Notes under the pieces: model-generated | What the model was told of the DNA's origin: nothing | What the model saw: the letters and a program-made list of their open reading frames with translations, nothing else | The model's database searches: none | Source of the DNA: Pseudomonadota bacterium | GTDB taxonomy: Bacteria > Pseudomonadota > Gammaproteobacteria > GCA-001735895 | NCBI GenBank assembly: GCA_022545625.1 | Contig: JACZQS010000100.1 | Coordinates: forward strand, 1-7,881 | Reading direction: 5' to 3' | DNA length: 7,881 nucleotides | Made by a program: the position numbers and the translations under genes | Shown: positions 1 through 6,514 of the stretch, one piece after another | How positions within the stretch are numbered: the first letter of the stretch is position 1 | Layout of the letters: each line of letters starts with the position of its first letter

Positions 1-5
1 ACAGA

Positions 6-20
6 TGAGAATCATTATTA
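6..20. promoter_or_regulatory. Fur-box-like palindrome
   Basis: The bases TGAGAATCATTATTA match the 7-1-7 Fur consensus TGATAATnATTATCA at 12 of 14 specified positions (mismatches at the fourth and fourteenth base). Fur is the ferrous-iron-responsive repressor of many gammaproteobacterial promoters. The site lies about 140 bp before the first gene and upstream of its predicted promoter. It could therefore instead control a divergent gene to the left, outside the window. The match is visible in the sequence; binding and target are inference. Confidence 0.5.
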
Positions 21-79
21 TTTGTCACCGACCCCTTTTACGGGCCCTTTTTATGCTCCGGGATAGTTGCAACGGTGCG

Positions 80-88
80 TGCTATGAT
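80..88 (+). promoter_or_regulatory. extended -10 promoter candidate for the secreted-protein gene
   Basis: TGC followed by TATGAT fits the extended -10 pattern TGnTATAAT with one mismatch. No good -35 is found 17 nt upstream, which extended -10 promoters can tolerate. Transcription would start near 95, giving a leader of about 65 nt before the ATG at 160. A competing candidate is a perfect TTGACA at 96-101, but it has only a poor -10 (TGATAT at 120-125). Confidence 0.35.
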
Positions 89-159
89 CGGTGGATTGAC
101 AGAATGTGTGCATACAGGCTGATATGAATGGGCTATTTGATCGTGGGAGAAATTAGAGC

Positions 160-729
160 ATGAATATACCTCGTGTAATTATTATCGTTGTAACATCTTT
201 ACTATTTACTGTTTCTACTTCTGCGCAGAGCGCGGAGTTACTGACACCACAAAATATTGAGGGATATATCGATTCGGTTCGGGATCTTCAGGAAATTAGC
301 AAGAAGTACGGTGCTGAAAAGATAGTGAGTCCTGACATTTCCTCGGGCGGATCCATGGCAGGAGCTGCCAGCCCGTTCTCCATGGCGATCGCCCAGATGC
401 AGGGTCAGCAGGCCTACAACGAGATGCTTGAGGTTATCAAGCGACATGGGTTCCCCGACCTGGACCAATGGGGAACAACTGCGGATCGGATCATGCGAGC
501 GTTCGCTGCGAACAGCATGAAGACCGGGTTGCCGCAGATGGATGAGCAGATGCAGCAGGCCCTGGAGCAGATCGAAAAAAGCAACATGACCGACGAACAG
601 AAAGATGCCATGCGGCAGATTATGCAGTCATCGATGCAAATGATGGACATTTATGCAGATGTCCCGGAAACAGACAAGGCGGCTGTGTTGCCATTCATGT
701 CGGATTTAGAGACCCTGGGACAGCAATAG
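160..729 (+). CDS. secreted Met/Gln-rich helical protein of unknown function
   Basis: I do not recognise this 189-residue protein. It begins with a clear Sec signal peptide: one Arg at residue 5, a hydrophobic core at about 6-18, and a likely cleavage after Ala22 (T-S-A). The mature part is therefore probably periplasmic or outer. It looks almost wholly helical. A small Ser/Gly/Ala-rich stretch lies near residues 60-72, then a segment rich in Met and Gln. About 15 Met fall between residues 66 and 162, clustered at about 127-162, with a near-repeated pattern of M, Q and acidic residues. There is no Cys, no lipobox and no later membrane segment. The start is supported by GGGAG at 145-149, 10 nt before the ATG. 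The next gene follows after 83 nt and is also exported, so the two could share a transcript. A metal-linked or stress role is conceivable from the Met content and the Fur-like site, but this is speculation. Confidence 0.8.
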   Translation: MNIPRVIIIVVTSLLFTVSTSAQSAELLTPQNIEGYIDSVRDLQEISKKYGAEKIVSPDISSGGSMAGAASPFSMAIAQMQGQQAYNEMLEVIKRHGFPDLDQWGTTADRIMRAFAANSMKTGLPQMDEQMQQALEQIEKSNMTDEQKDAMRQIMQSSMQMMDIYADVPETDKAAVLPFMSDLETLGQQ

Positions 730-731
730 TT

Positions 732-758
732 ACCTGCCGCACGGCGATCTCAGCAGGT
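732..758. repeat. short inverted repeat between the two exported-protein genes
   Basis: ACCTGC at 732-737 and GCAGGT at 753-758 are perfect 6-bp arms around a 15-nt loop, starting 3 nt after the stop codon of the first gene. No T-tract follows, so it is not a typical Rho-independent terminator. It could protect a 3' end, attenuate transcription weakly, or be chance. Confidence 0.25.
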
Positions 759-812
759 CACCACAACACTTATCTTTTGATATTCATGTCACAGCGCTCG
801 GAGGGGAAGTCT

Positions 813-1796
813 ATGCGACCTGTAGCGATTACAATCCTGTTTTTTGCTAGCTGTTTAGGCACCTCGACAGGCCTCGCAACAGGTGTTGAAATAAGTGAAT
901 GGGCGGTTCCCTACCAACATAGCCGACCCCGTGATCCCTTCGTCGATTCGCTAGGACGGGTCTGGTTTTGCGGCCAGGCAGGTGGGTACCTGGCTTACCT
1001 CGAGCCAGAATCCGGAGAATTCAAAAAATACGCGCTTGCCGATGGTGCCGGCCCGCACAACCTGATCATAGACGAGCATGACCAGATCTGGTTTGCCGCG
1101 AATACACGACCCTACATCGGCCGGCTCGATCCAAAAAGTGGCGAAGTTACCAAATATCCGATGCCAGACTCGACAGCGCGCGATCCCCACACGCTGGCAT
1201 TCGATCGCAAGGGCAATATCTGGTTCACCGCACAGTGGAGCAACCTGATCGGCCGACTGAACATGGGTACCGGCAAAGTCGACCTGATCGCCCTCCCCGA
1301 CTCCGGGTCCCGACCCTATGGCATCAAGGTGGACTCCAACGGTCAGCCCTGGGTAGTATTATTTGGCACCCATAAGCTAGCTACGATTGATGCCGAAACG
1401 CTGGCAATCGAGCTTGTCGAATTGCCGCATGCGAAAAGCCGACCGCGCCGACTTGAAATCAGCGGCGATGGTGTGATCTGGTATGGCGACTATAGCCGCG
1501 GGATGTTAGGACGCTATGATCCCGGATCAAAGACGTTTCAGGAATGGCAGCTGCCGGGTGGATCAGGGTCGAGACCTTACGGCATGGCAATGGATCATCG
1601 CGAACATATCTGGCTTGCCGAGGGTGGTAGCCCCAACCGGCTGGTCGAATTCGATATCGCCAAACAGGCGTTCGACACCGTCATCGATGTGCCCAACGCC
1701 GGAGGTTCCATTCGTCATATGTATTTCGATGATGGCAGGCAATCCATCTGGTTTGGCGAAGACACCAACTTCATCGGGCGCTTGCGGATACCCTGA
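813..1796 (+). CDS. exported seven-bladed beta-propeller, virginiamycin B lyase (Vgb)-like
   Basis: The product is 327 residues. An N-terminal signal peptide (hydrophobic at about 4-15, likely cleavage after Ala22) is followed by seven repeats. Each repeat carries a Trp at the same place in a D-x-x-G-x-[IV]-W-F-like strand: residues 51, 93, 137, 180, 223, 267 and 313, spaced 42-46 apart. The linking R-P-Y-G or P-H-x-L turns and I-G-R-L strands are typical of the streptogramin lyase-like/SMP-30-type superfamily and indicate a seven-bladed propeller. True Vgb opens streptogramin B antibiotics with Mg2+ and catalytic His/Glu residues. Here the inter-blade His varies (PH at 81-82 and 125-126, but PY or PR in later blades), so activity as a resistance enzyme is doubtful. 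Most such gammaproteobacterial proteins have unknown substrates. The ATG at 813 is chosen because GGAGG at 800-804 sits 8 nt upstream and the signal peptide starts there. Earlier in-frame starts (TTG 777, ATG 786) lack a ribosome site. Cys14 resembles a poor lipobox (FASC). The 3' end overlaps the opposing gene. Confidence 0.85.
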   Translation: MRPVAITILFFASCLGTSTGLATGVEISEWAVPYQHSRPRDPFVDSLGRVWFCGQAGGYLAYLEPESGEFKKYALADGAGPHNLIIDEHDQIWFAANTRPYIGRLDPKSGEVTKYPMPDSTARDPHTLAFDRKGNIWFTAQWSNLIGRLNMGTGKVDLIALPDSGSRPYGIKVDSNGQPWVVLFGTHKLATIDAETLAIELVELPHAKSRPRRLEISGDGVIWYGDYSRGMLGRYDPGSKTFQEWQLPGGSGSRPYGMAMDHREHIWLAEGGSPNRLVEFDIAKQAFDTVIDVPNAGGSIRHMYFDDGRQSIWFGEDTNFIGRLRIP

Positions 1797-2931
1797 TGGC
1801 GTCAAGATTTGTCACTTCGTTACAGCCGTTGAATAGCGCGAATGACTTCACCGAGTGATTAAAAGCCTCGGCAAAATCGTCATCAACTTTGTGCTCGATA
1901 TGCAGGGCCTTTATTTCCAGTCGTTTTTCGGAACGATGCGCCTTGCAATCGACTCGGCCAATGAACCGGTCGCGATATAAAACCGGTAAACAGTAATAAC
2001 CGAACTGGCGTTTCGGTTGCGGCAGGTAACACTCGATCTGGTAGTCGAAATCAAACAGGTCACGCCCGCGTTCGCGTTGAATAACCGCGTTATCAAATGG
2101 CGATAAGATTCGCACAACCGCGTTGCTGCGAGGCGCCCGGGTTTCGAGAAGCGCGGCATCTGCATAAACCAGGCTGTAATCATTTAGAGCAATTGTGGTT
2201 ATAGATCCAGTATCAATTCGTAACTGCAATTGTTCCCGGACCGCATCGCGCAACGACTGCCCTTTGCGTAAATAGCAAATCGATTTCAGGGTTGCGAAAC
2301 CGTGCGCGCGCAAAGTGGTATCGACCAGGTAACTGGCGTATTCGGACATCGTTGGTTGTCGCGTATCAACCCAGTCCGGCAATACCCGTTCGCGCAGGTC
2401 ATACACTTTCTGAAAACCCTGACGACCGCTGACCATCAGTTCACCCTGCATAAATAACTGCTCGAGCGCCTGTTTCGCGGGCTTCCAGTCCCACCATTGC
2501 TTTTTTCCCTTGCGTGTATCTTCGAAATCCCGCGCCCGCAACGGGCCTTCCTCGCGAACTCGTTTCAGGATATGGTCGATTAATTTCCTCTCGCTGCTTT
2601 TAAACCAGTTTCTTTCGCCGTTGGTTTGGGTCATGCGCGGTAAAGCGAAGCGAAAATCGCGCATCGGCAACCATGCCGCGGCGTGATACCAGTATTCAAA
2701 CAGATTGCGCTGCCTGACCAGCTGGTCGAGAAATTTCGGCTGGTAGTTGGAAACCCGTGACCACAAGACATGGTGGTGGGCACGCTCGACCACCGAGATC
2801 GTATCGATTTGCACGTAACCGAGATGTTCGATCGCACGCAGCGTCGCCGCCTTACCGCGGCCGAAAGAATCGGTTTTTAACAGCCCCTGCTGGTTGAGCG
2901 CAATGCGGCGCAGTTTTGCTAAATTAGACAT
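1771..2931 (-). CDS. ycaQ: YcaQ-type DNA glycosylase (HTH_42/DUF1006 winged-helix protein)
   Basis: The 386-residue product matches the AlkZ/YcaQ family of winged-helix DNA glycosylases, which excise bulky or crosslinked alkylated bases, including nitrogen-mustard interstrand crosslinks. The YcaQ branch is marked by a catalytic Q-hydrophobic-D motif, and Q41-I42-D43 is visible here within LGYVQIDTISVV. The flanking segment (R-V-S-N-Y near 59-63, then EYWYHAAAWLP near 79-89) matches the corresponding part of E. coli YcaQ. The C-terminal block YYCLPVLYRDRFIGRVDCKA (312-331) is also family-typical. Length is slightly below the roughly 400 residues of E. coli YcaQ. It should act in the cytoplasm on DNA. 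The ATG lies 7 nt after the amidase stop and has no good ribosome site of its own, so translation is probably coupled to the amidase. The last 26 bp overlap the 3' end of the propeller gene on the other strand. Family assignment is strong; lesion specificity is inferred. Confidence 0.9.
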   Translation of the reverse strand: MSNLAKLRRIALNQQGLLKTDSFGRGKAATLRAIEHLGYVQIDTISVVERAHHHVLWSRVSNYQPKFLDQLVRQRNLFEYWYHAAAWLPMRDFRFALPRMTQTNGERNWFKSSERKLIDHILKRVREEGPLRARDFEDTRKGKKQWWDWKPAKQALEQLFMQGELMVSGRQGFQKVYDLRERVLPDWVDTRQPTMSEYASYLVDTTLRAHGFATLKSICYLRKGQSLRDAVREQLQLRIDTGSITTIALNDYSLVYADAALLETRAPRSNAVVRILSPFDNAVIQRERGRDLFDFDYQIECYLPQPKRQFGYYCLPVLYRDRFIGRVDCKAHRSEKRLEIKALHIEHKVDDDFAEAFNHSVKSFALFNGCNEVTNLDAIRVSASAR

Positions 2932-2938
2932 GCCGGAT

Positions 2939-4297
2939 TTAAAGCCTATGCGGTTTCAGAATTTGCTCGATAGTTGCAGCAACCGAATACAGCTTTTCAT
3001 CGTCCCCATTGATCGACGATACCATCAGACCAACCGGCGCCTCACCGTTTCGATGGCAGGGCAGGCTGATCGAGCATCCGTCAAAATAATTGACTGTCAC
3101 CGTGTTGCGCAAGCATCGCAGATTAACCCGCCTGGCATTATCTGGATCGTCGGTTTCGGAAATCGCAGGCGGAACGCAGGGTGTCGTCGGATATAACAAC
3201 GCGTCCGCATCGAGTCGCCCGAAATGTTGACTAAACATTTCGACCACTTCGGCTTTGGCGCGGTATCGATCCTGTTGCTCATCGTCGCTTATCATCTTAC
3301 CAGCGAGTATGCGTTGGCTCACGAATGGATCGTAGGCATCGCCATATTGTTCAAGCATTGCCTGGTGATGCTGATAGGCCTCGTAGAGCACTATCGCCTT
3401 GCTATAGAACAATTCGATACTCGCATCGATCACCGGCATTTTTTCGGTTCTTAGTTGCGCGCCAGCTTCCCTCAAACAATCCAGCGCCAGATCGAATGCC
3501 GAGCGAACCTCGCTATCCAGATCTTCTAGAACCCCGGCCTCCGGTACGACAAGTTTGAGTGACTGCGGTTCTCGAACCAACAAGTCCGGCAGTGAACCGG
3601 TAGCGGACCACTTGCCAGACATCAACTGGTCGAGGATGTAGCAGCTATCCACGTCGGTGGCTATCGGCCCGGGCGCATCGGATGTCGGCGACAACGGGAA
3701 TATACCTTTTAACGACATTCGACCGTAACTCGGCTTTACCCCGACAAGGCCGTTAAACGCGGCAGGGACCCGACACGAACCGGCTGTGTCCGAGCCGAGT
3801 GACGCAACCACGATTCCCTCTGCCACACTGACCGCGCTACCCGATGACGACCCACCGGGCAGCCTGCCGGTTTGCCTGTCCCAGATCGATAAGGGTGTAC
3901 CATAGTGCGGGTTTACACCGATGCCCGAGAATGCAAACTCGCTCATATTGGTTCGCCCCAGAAACAACAACCCCGCATCGCGTAACGGTGCAATCACTTC
4001 GGCGTCTTCGGCTTCGGGACGGGCAAGACTCTTGCGAACCACCGAGCCCGCCAGCGTTCGCTCATTGCGAACATTGAATAAATCTTTCAGCGTAATCGGA
4101 ATTCCGGCCAATGCGGGTACCGGTTCATGCTTCTCTCTCGCCCTGTCGATTGATTTCGCCAGACTCGACAGCCCTTCATTCAGTTGTATAAAGACTGAAT
4201 CCGATTTTCTCGCACGCGCCAGGGCATCGTCAATCAATTCGCAGGAGGTGATCTCAGTCGTTTTTAGCGCTTTTGATAATGCCCTCAATGAAGTCAT
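2939..4297 (-). CDS. amidase-signature family hydrolase (GatA/allophanate-hydrolase-like)
   Basis: The 452-residue product contains the full Ser-cisSer-Lys triad of the amidase signature family: Lys71 in GIPITLKDLF, cis-Ser150 in PGGSSSGSA, and nucleophile Ser174 in GSDTAGSCRVPAAFNG. The 24-residue spacing between the two serines equals that in fatty acid amide hydrolase. Members hydrolyse C-N amide bonds to release ammonia or amines, and the substrate here is unknown. The T-A-G-S-x-R-V-P-A variant, in place of the usual T-G-G-S-I-R, is more like allophanate hydrolase and related nitrogen-scavenging amidases. However, the C-terminal domain of full allophanate hydrolase is absent. It is unlikely to be the true GatA of the tRNA amidotransferase, since no gatB or gatC is adjacent. 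There is no signal peptide, so it should be cytoplasmic. The ATG at 4297 is preceded by a weak GAGA (complement of 4305-4308) 7 nt away. ycaQ follows after 7 nt, indicating an operon. Confidence 0.9.
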   Translation of the reverse strand: MTSLRALSKALKTTEITSCELIDDALARARKSDSVFIQLNEGLSSLAKSIDRAREKHEPVPALAGIPITLKDLFNVRNERTLAGSVVRKSLARPEAEDAEVIAPLRDAGLLFLGRTNMSEFAFSGIGVNPHYGTPLSIWDRQTGRLPGGSSSGSAVSVAEGIVVASLGSDTAGSCRVPAAFNGLVGVKPSYGRMSLKGIFPLSPTSDAPGPIATDVDSCYILDQLMSGKWSATGSLPDLLVREPQSLKLVVPEAGVLEDLDSEVRSAFDLALDCLREAGAQLRTEKMPVIDASIELFYSKAIVLYEAYQHHQAMLEQYGDAYDPFVSQRILAGKMISDDEQQDRYRAKAEVVEMFSQHFGRLDADALLYPTTPCVPPAISETDDPDNARRVNLRCLRNTVTVNYFDGCSISLPCHRNGEAPVGLMVSSINGDDEKLYSVAATIEQILKPHRL

Positions 4298-4474
4298 ATT
4301 TTGATCTCGATAGAAGCCTGGTAATTAATAATTCGATTCCCCTGCCGATTAGCAGTATACACACCACGAATGTACTTCTTGTCCCGGAAACAGCTAAGAC
4401 GATAGTGATATAAGATCTGGATTATCAAACAGCAGTTTACTATTCTACTGGTTTGTAGCAAAAACAATTAATTC
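4298..4474. promoter_or_regulatory. divergent intergenic promoter region
   Basis: This 177-bp AT-rich gap separates the amidase (- strand) from the DUF2058 gene (+ strand) and must hold promoters for both. For the - strand, the complement of 4354-4359 reads TATACT, a one-mismatch -10, with no convincing -35. For the + strand see the extended -10 at 4406-4414. I see no clear operator palindrome, riboswitch or small ORF. Confidence 0.5.
4406..4414 (+). promoter_or_regulatory. extended -10 promoter candidate for the DUF2058 gene
   Basis: TGA followed by TATAAG fits TGnTATAAT with one mismatch. Transcription would begin near 4421, leaving a leader of about 54 nt. A TTGTCC at 4379-4384 is too far away (24 nt) to serve as a normal -35. 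Confidence 0.35.
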
Positions 4475-5026
4475 ATGGCATCTCTACAGGAACAACTACT
4501 CAAGGCCGGCCTGGTTGATAAAAAGGGAGCCAATAAGGCCAAAAAAGATCGCCAAAAACAGTCCAAAGCCGCACGCAATACCAGCGCCAGGGCTGTGCGC
4601 AGGAAACCAACCGCAGCCCAGCAAGCGCAGGCGAAAAGAGTGGAACGTGATCGTAAACTAAATCAGCAAAAACAGAAGCAGACCGAACAAAAAGCGGTGT
4701 TTGCGCAGATAAAACAATTGATAACCCTTAACAAGGTTGATCGTGGAACCGGTGAAATTGCCTATAGTTTCGTGTATAAAAACAGGGTCAGGAAAATATA
4801 CGTCACCGACACCATCAAGCAGCAACTGAGCCTGGGGCGACTCGCCATCGTCCGACTGGTGCTAAAAAGTGAAACACTGTTTGAAATCGTACCCGCCGTT
4901 GTCGCCGAAAAAATTGCCCAACGTGACGAACTCTCGGTGGTACAGCTTAACCTGACCGCCAATAAGGCTGGATCTGAAGACGATCCATACGCGGATTACC
5001 AGATCCCCGACGATCTGACCTGGTAA
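4475..5026 (+). CDS. yaiL: DUF2058 (YaiL-type) nucleoprotein-associated protein
   Basis: The 183-residue product is a clear homologue of E. coli YaiL (179 residues). The N-terminal LQEQLLKAGL (4-13) and the acidic C-terminus DDPYADYQIPDDLTW (169-183) are nearly identical in pattern to the E. coli protein. Between them is a long Lys/Arg/Gln-rich helical or coiled-coil stretch (about 14-76), then a small globular domain with GRLAIVRL (141-148) and the VAEKIAQRD block (163-171 minus a few residues). The family is annotated as nucleoprotein/polynucleotide-associated, which fits the very basic N-terminal half. Its biochemical role is not established. The gene appears to be a single transcription unit, divergent from the amidase and convergent with the MFS gene. 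The ATG at 4475 gives the conserved N-terminus, although no Shine-Dalgarno is seen; the preceding bases are A-rich. Confidence 0.9.
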   Translation: MASLQEQLLKAGLVDKKGANKAKKDRQKQSKAARNTSARAVRRKPTAAQQAQAKRVERDRKLNQQKQKQTEQKAVFAQIKQLITLNKVDRGTGEIAYSFVYKNRVRKIYVTDTIKQQLSLGRLAIVRLVLKSETLFEIVPAVVAEKIAQRDELSVVQLNLTANKAGSEDDPYADYQIPDDLTW

Positions 5027-5064
5027 GTAATTGTCTACCTAAATAGTTCCAACTGCGAAAGGGC

Positions 5065-6300
5065 TTAGCCGACTGCCGCAGCTTGCTTTGTGGACTGGCG
5101 ATTGACGATGACCCCGAGAACAATCCCAGCGACTGCTGTCAGTCCTATGACGATGCCAAATGGACCTGGTGTACCGTCATGAATAACACTGACCATGGTA
5201 GCGATAACGCCAGACAGCCCGATTTCGAGACAGCCAAACACGGAAGCCGCGCTACCGGCCGACCTATCAACTGCTGACATGGCTTTAGAAGGCGCGACCG
5301 CGAATATTGGACCGATACCAAAAGCGATGAATAAATAGCCAAAAACCAGTGTATTAGGTGACAACCCTCCAATAAATACAAAGCCAACCACCAGCAAAGA
5401 ACCTATTACCATAACGATCAGGCCCAGGTTTAACACATGTAGAGATTGCCAGTAATCAACCAGCCGGGTTGCCAATAGACTGCCGAGGAAAAATGCCACA
5501 ACGATTACCGCCTGGTAATAGCCGAAGTGCTGAATTTCGATTCCAAAATAAGAGATCAGGATAAATGGTGCACCGGTCACAAACGCATAAATTAAACCCA
5601 GCGCGACACCCGAAAGAGCCCCATAGGTGATGAAAATTTTATTGCTCACAACTGACCGGTAGTTATGCAATATAGATTTTAACTTCAAGGCATGGGGATC
5701 GGGTGTGGTGGACTCGGGTAACAGCAGGTAAATTAAAATAGCAGTTAGCACACCCACACCGGCAGTCAGAAAAAAATTGTATTCCCATCCAAACAAGACG
5801 TGAATATATCCACCCAGAATAGGAGCGATAGCCGGTGCCAGAGCAATCGACATACCATAGATGGCGAATCCCTTGACCTGTTCTTTCTCGGTAAACAAAT
5901 CTTTAAAAACCGCCAGGCAGATTACCGCCTCGGCCGCCGCAAAAAATCCCTGCAGTATTCTGGCAACCAGTAGCTGGTCAATGCTTTGCGCTAATCCGCA
6001 GGCAATGCTGGCGACTGAAAACAGGGCAATTGACCAGAGAAGTACCGGGCGGCGACCAAATCGGTCCGAGATCGGACCATAGATCAACTGCGCAAAACCA
6101 AACATTAGCAGGTTCAGGCTGATCGTCAGTTTGATCAATTCCGGGGTCGTTCCGAAGAAATCAGTTAAATACGGCAAACTGGGCGCATACAGATCGGTAG
6201 ACATGATGCTACCCGATCCGGCTAATACCATAATCGCCAGTACGATTGAAAATTTATGTGTTACCGGAAGATTCGAGGGTTTATCGATGATCAATACCAA
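5065..6300 (-). CDS. MFS multidrug efflux transporter, Bcr/CflA type (DHA1)
   Basis: The 411-residue product has the hydrophobic pattern of a 12-helix major facilitator, with about 12 membrane spans. It would export small molecules from the inner membrane by proton antiport. Visible motifs are DLYAPSLP after TM1 (Asp36, motif D1), motif A GPISDRFGRRP (75-85), motif B R-x-x-Q-G (115-119), and motif C APAIAPILGG (156-165), which is characteristic of antiporters. The DLYxPxLP and KDLF (134-137; usually RDLF) signatures point to the Bcr/CflA subfamily, whose members export bicyclomycin, chloramphenicol, dipeptides or cysteine. The substrate here is unknown. No ATG precedes TM1. The frame opens with TTG at 6300 directly after an in-frame TAA, with a second TTG two codons later, so the start must be one of these or a rarer codon. 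No ribosome site is visible. It is divergent from ridA, across a 214-bp gap. Confidence 0.88.
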   Translation of the reverse strand: MVLIIDKPSNLPVTHKFSIVLAIMVLAGSGSIMSTDLYAPSLPYLTDFFGTTPELIKLTISLNLLMFGFAQLIYGPISDRFGRRPVLLWSIALFSVASIACGLAQSIDQLLVARILQGFFAAAEAVICLAVFKDLFTEKEQVKGFAIYGMSIALAPAIAPILGGYIHVLFGWEYNFFLTAGVGVLTAILIYLLLPESTTPDPHALKLKSILHNYRSVVSNKIFITYGALSGVALGLIYAFVTGAPFILISYFGIEIQHFGYYQAVIVVAFFLGSLLATRLVDYWQSLHVLNLGLIVMVIGSLLVVGFVFIGGLSPNTLVFGYLFIAFGIGPIFAVAPSKAMSAVDRSAGSAASVFGCLEIGLSGVIATMVSVIHDGTPGPFGIVIGLTAVAGIVLGVIVNRQSTKQAAAVG

Positions 6301-6514
6301 TTATTTTTAGAGTGGGTTTATCTGGCAGGGCGTGACTTCATCACAGTTGAATACAAAACTCCAGTTAATCGTCAATACCGCTGCAATAGCGAATGACTTG
6401 ACTCATATAAATCTATATTGTTAAGTGAGTATCGACTTAATACAGACGAGGTATGCTCAAACTATTTTGTAGCAACCGAGTTTATGCAAGACTCCCAATG
6501 TCGGAGCAAACATC
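6301..6514. promoter_or_regulatory. divergent intergenic region between the MFS gene and ridA
   Basis: This 214-bp AT-rich stretch contains no convincing gene and should hold promoters for both flanking genes. TTGACT at 6398-6403 is a near-consensus + strand -35. The sequence 17 nt further on (TTAAGT) is a weak -10, while the better TATATT at 6414-6419 is too close. A perfect 6-bp inverted repeat follows at 6421-6440, a possible operator. No LysR- or TetR-type regulator gene lies in the window to match it. Confidence 0.4.
6421..6440. repeat. inverted repeat TTAAGT-8-ACTTAA, possible operator
   Basis: The arms TTAAGT (6421-6426) and ACTTAA (6435-6440) are perfect complements separated by 8 nt. 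They sit in the divergent region, just downstream of the -35-like TTGACT. This position suits a repressor site governing ridA. Short AT-rich arms also arise by chance, so support is limited. Confidence 0.3.

Noticed and set aside
31..53. CCC...GGG followed by five T, terminator-like
   Set aside because: The stem is only 3 bp and the GGGCCC part is self-palindromic without a loop. It is too weak to call a terminator for an unseen upstream gene.
96..125. Perfect TTGACA with TGATAT 18 nt downstream
   Set aside because: The -10 matches at only three of six positions. The extended -10 at 80-88 is a better candidate, so this was not listed separately.
777..812. Longer N-terminus of the propeller protein from TTG 777 or ATG 786
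   Set aside because: No ribosome site precedes either start. The strong GGAGG and the signal peptide both point to ATG 813.
813..1796. Streptogramin resistance gene
   Set aside because: Only the fold is supported. The protein is exported, the catalytic residues could not be confirmed, and Gram-negative bacteria are generally poorly permeable to streptogramin B.
3224..4304. Several + strand open frames opposite the amidase
   Set aside because: Their sequences are Arg/His/Pro-rich translations typical of antisense frames, and the amidase motifs are unambiguous on the other strand.
5053..5081. CTGCG/CGCAG outer arms with inner GGC-TTA-GCC, possible bidirectional terminator between the DUF2058 and MFS genes
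   Set aside because: The arms are short, the pairing is interrupted by unpaired bases, and neither side has a T-tract.
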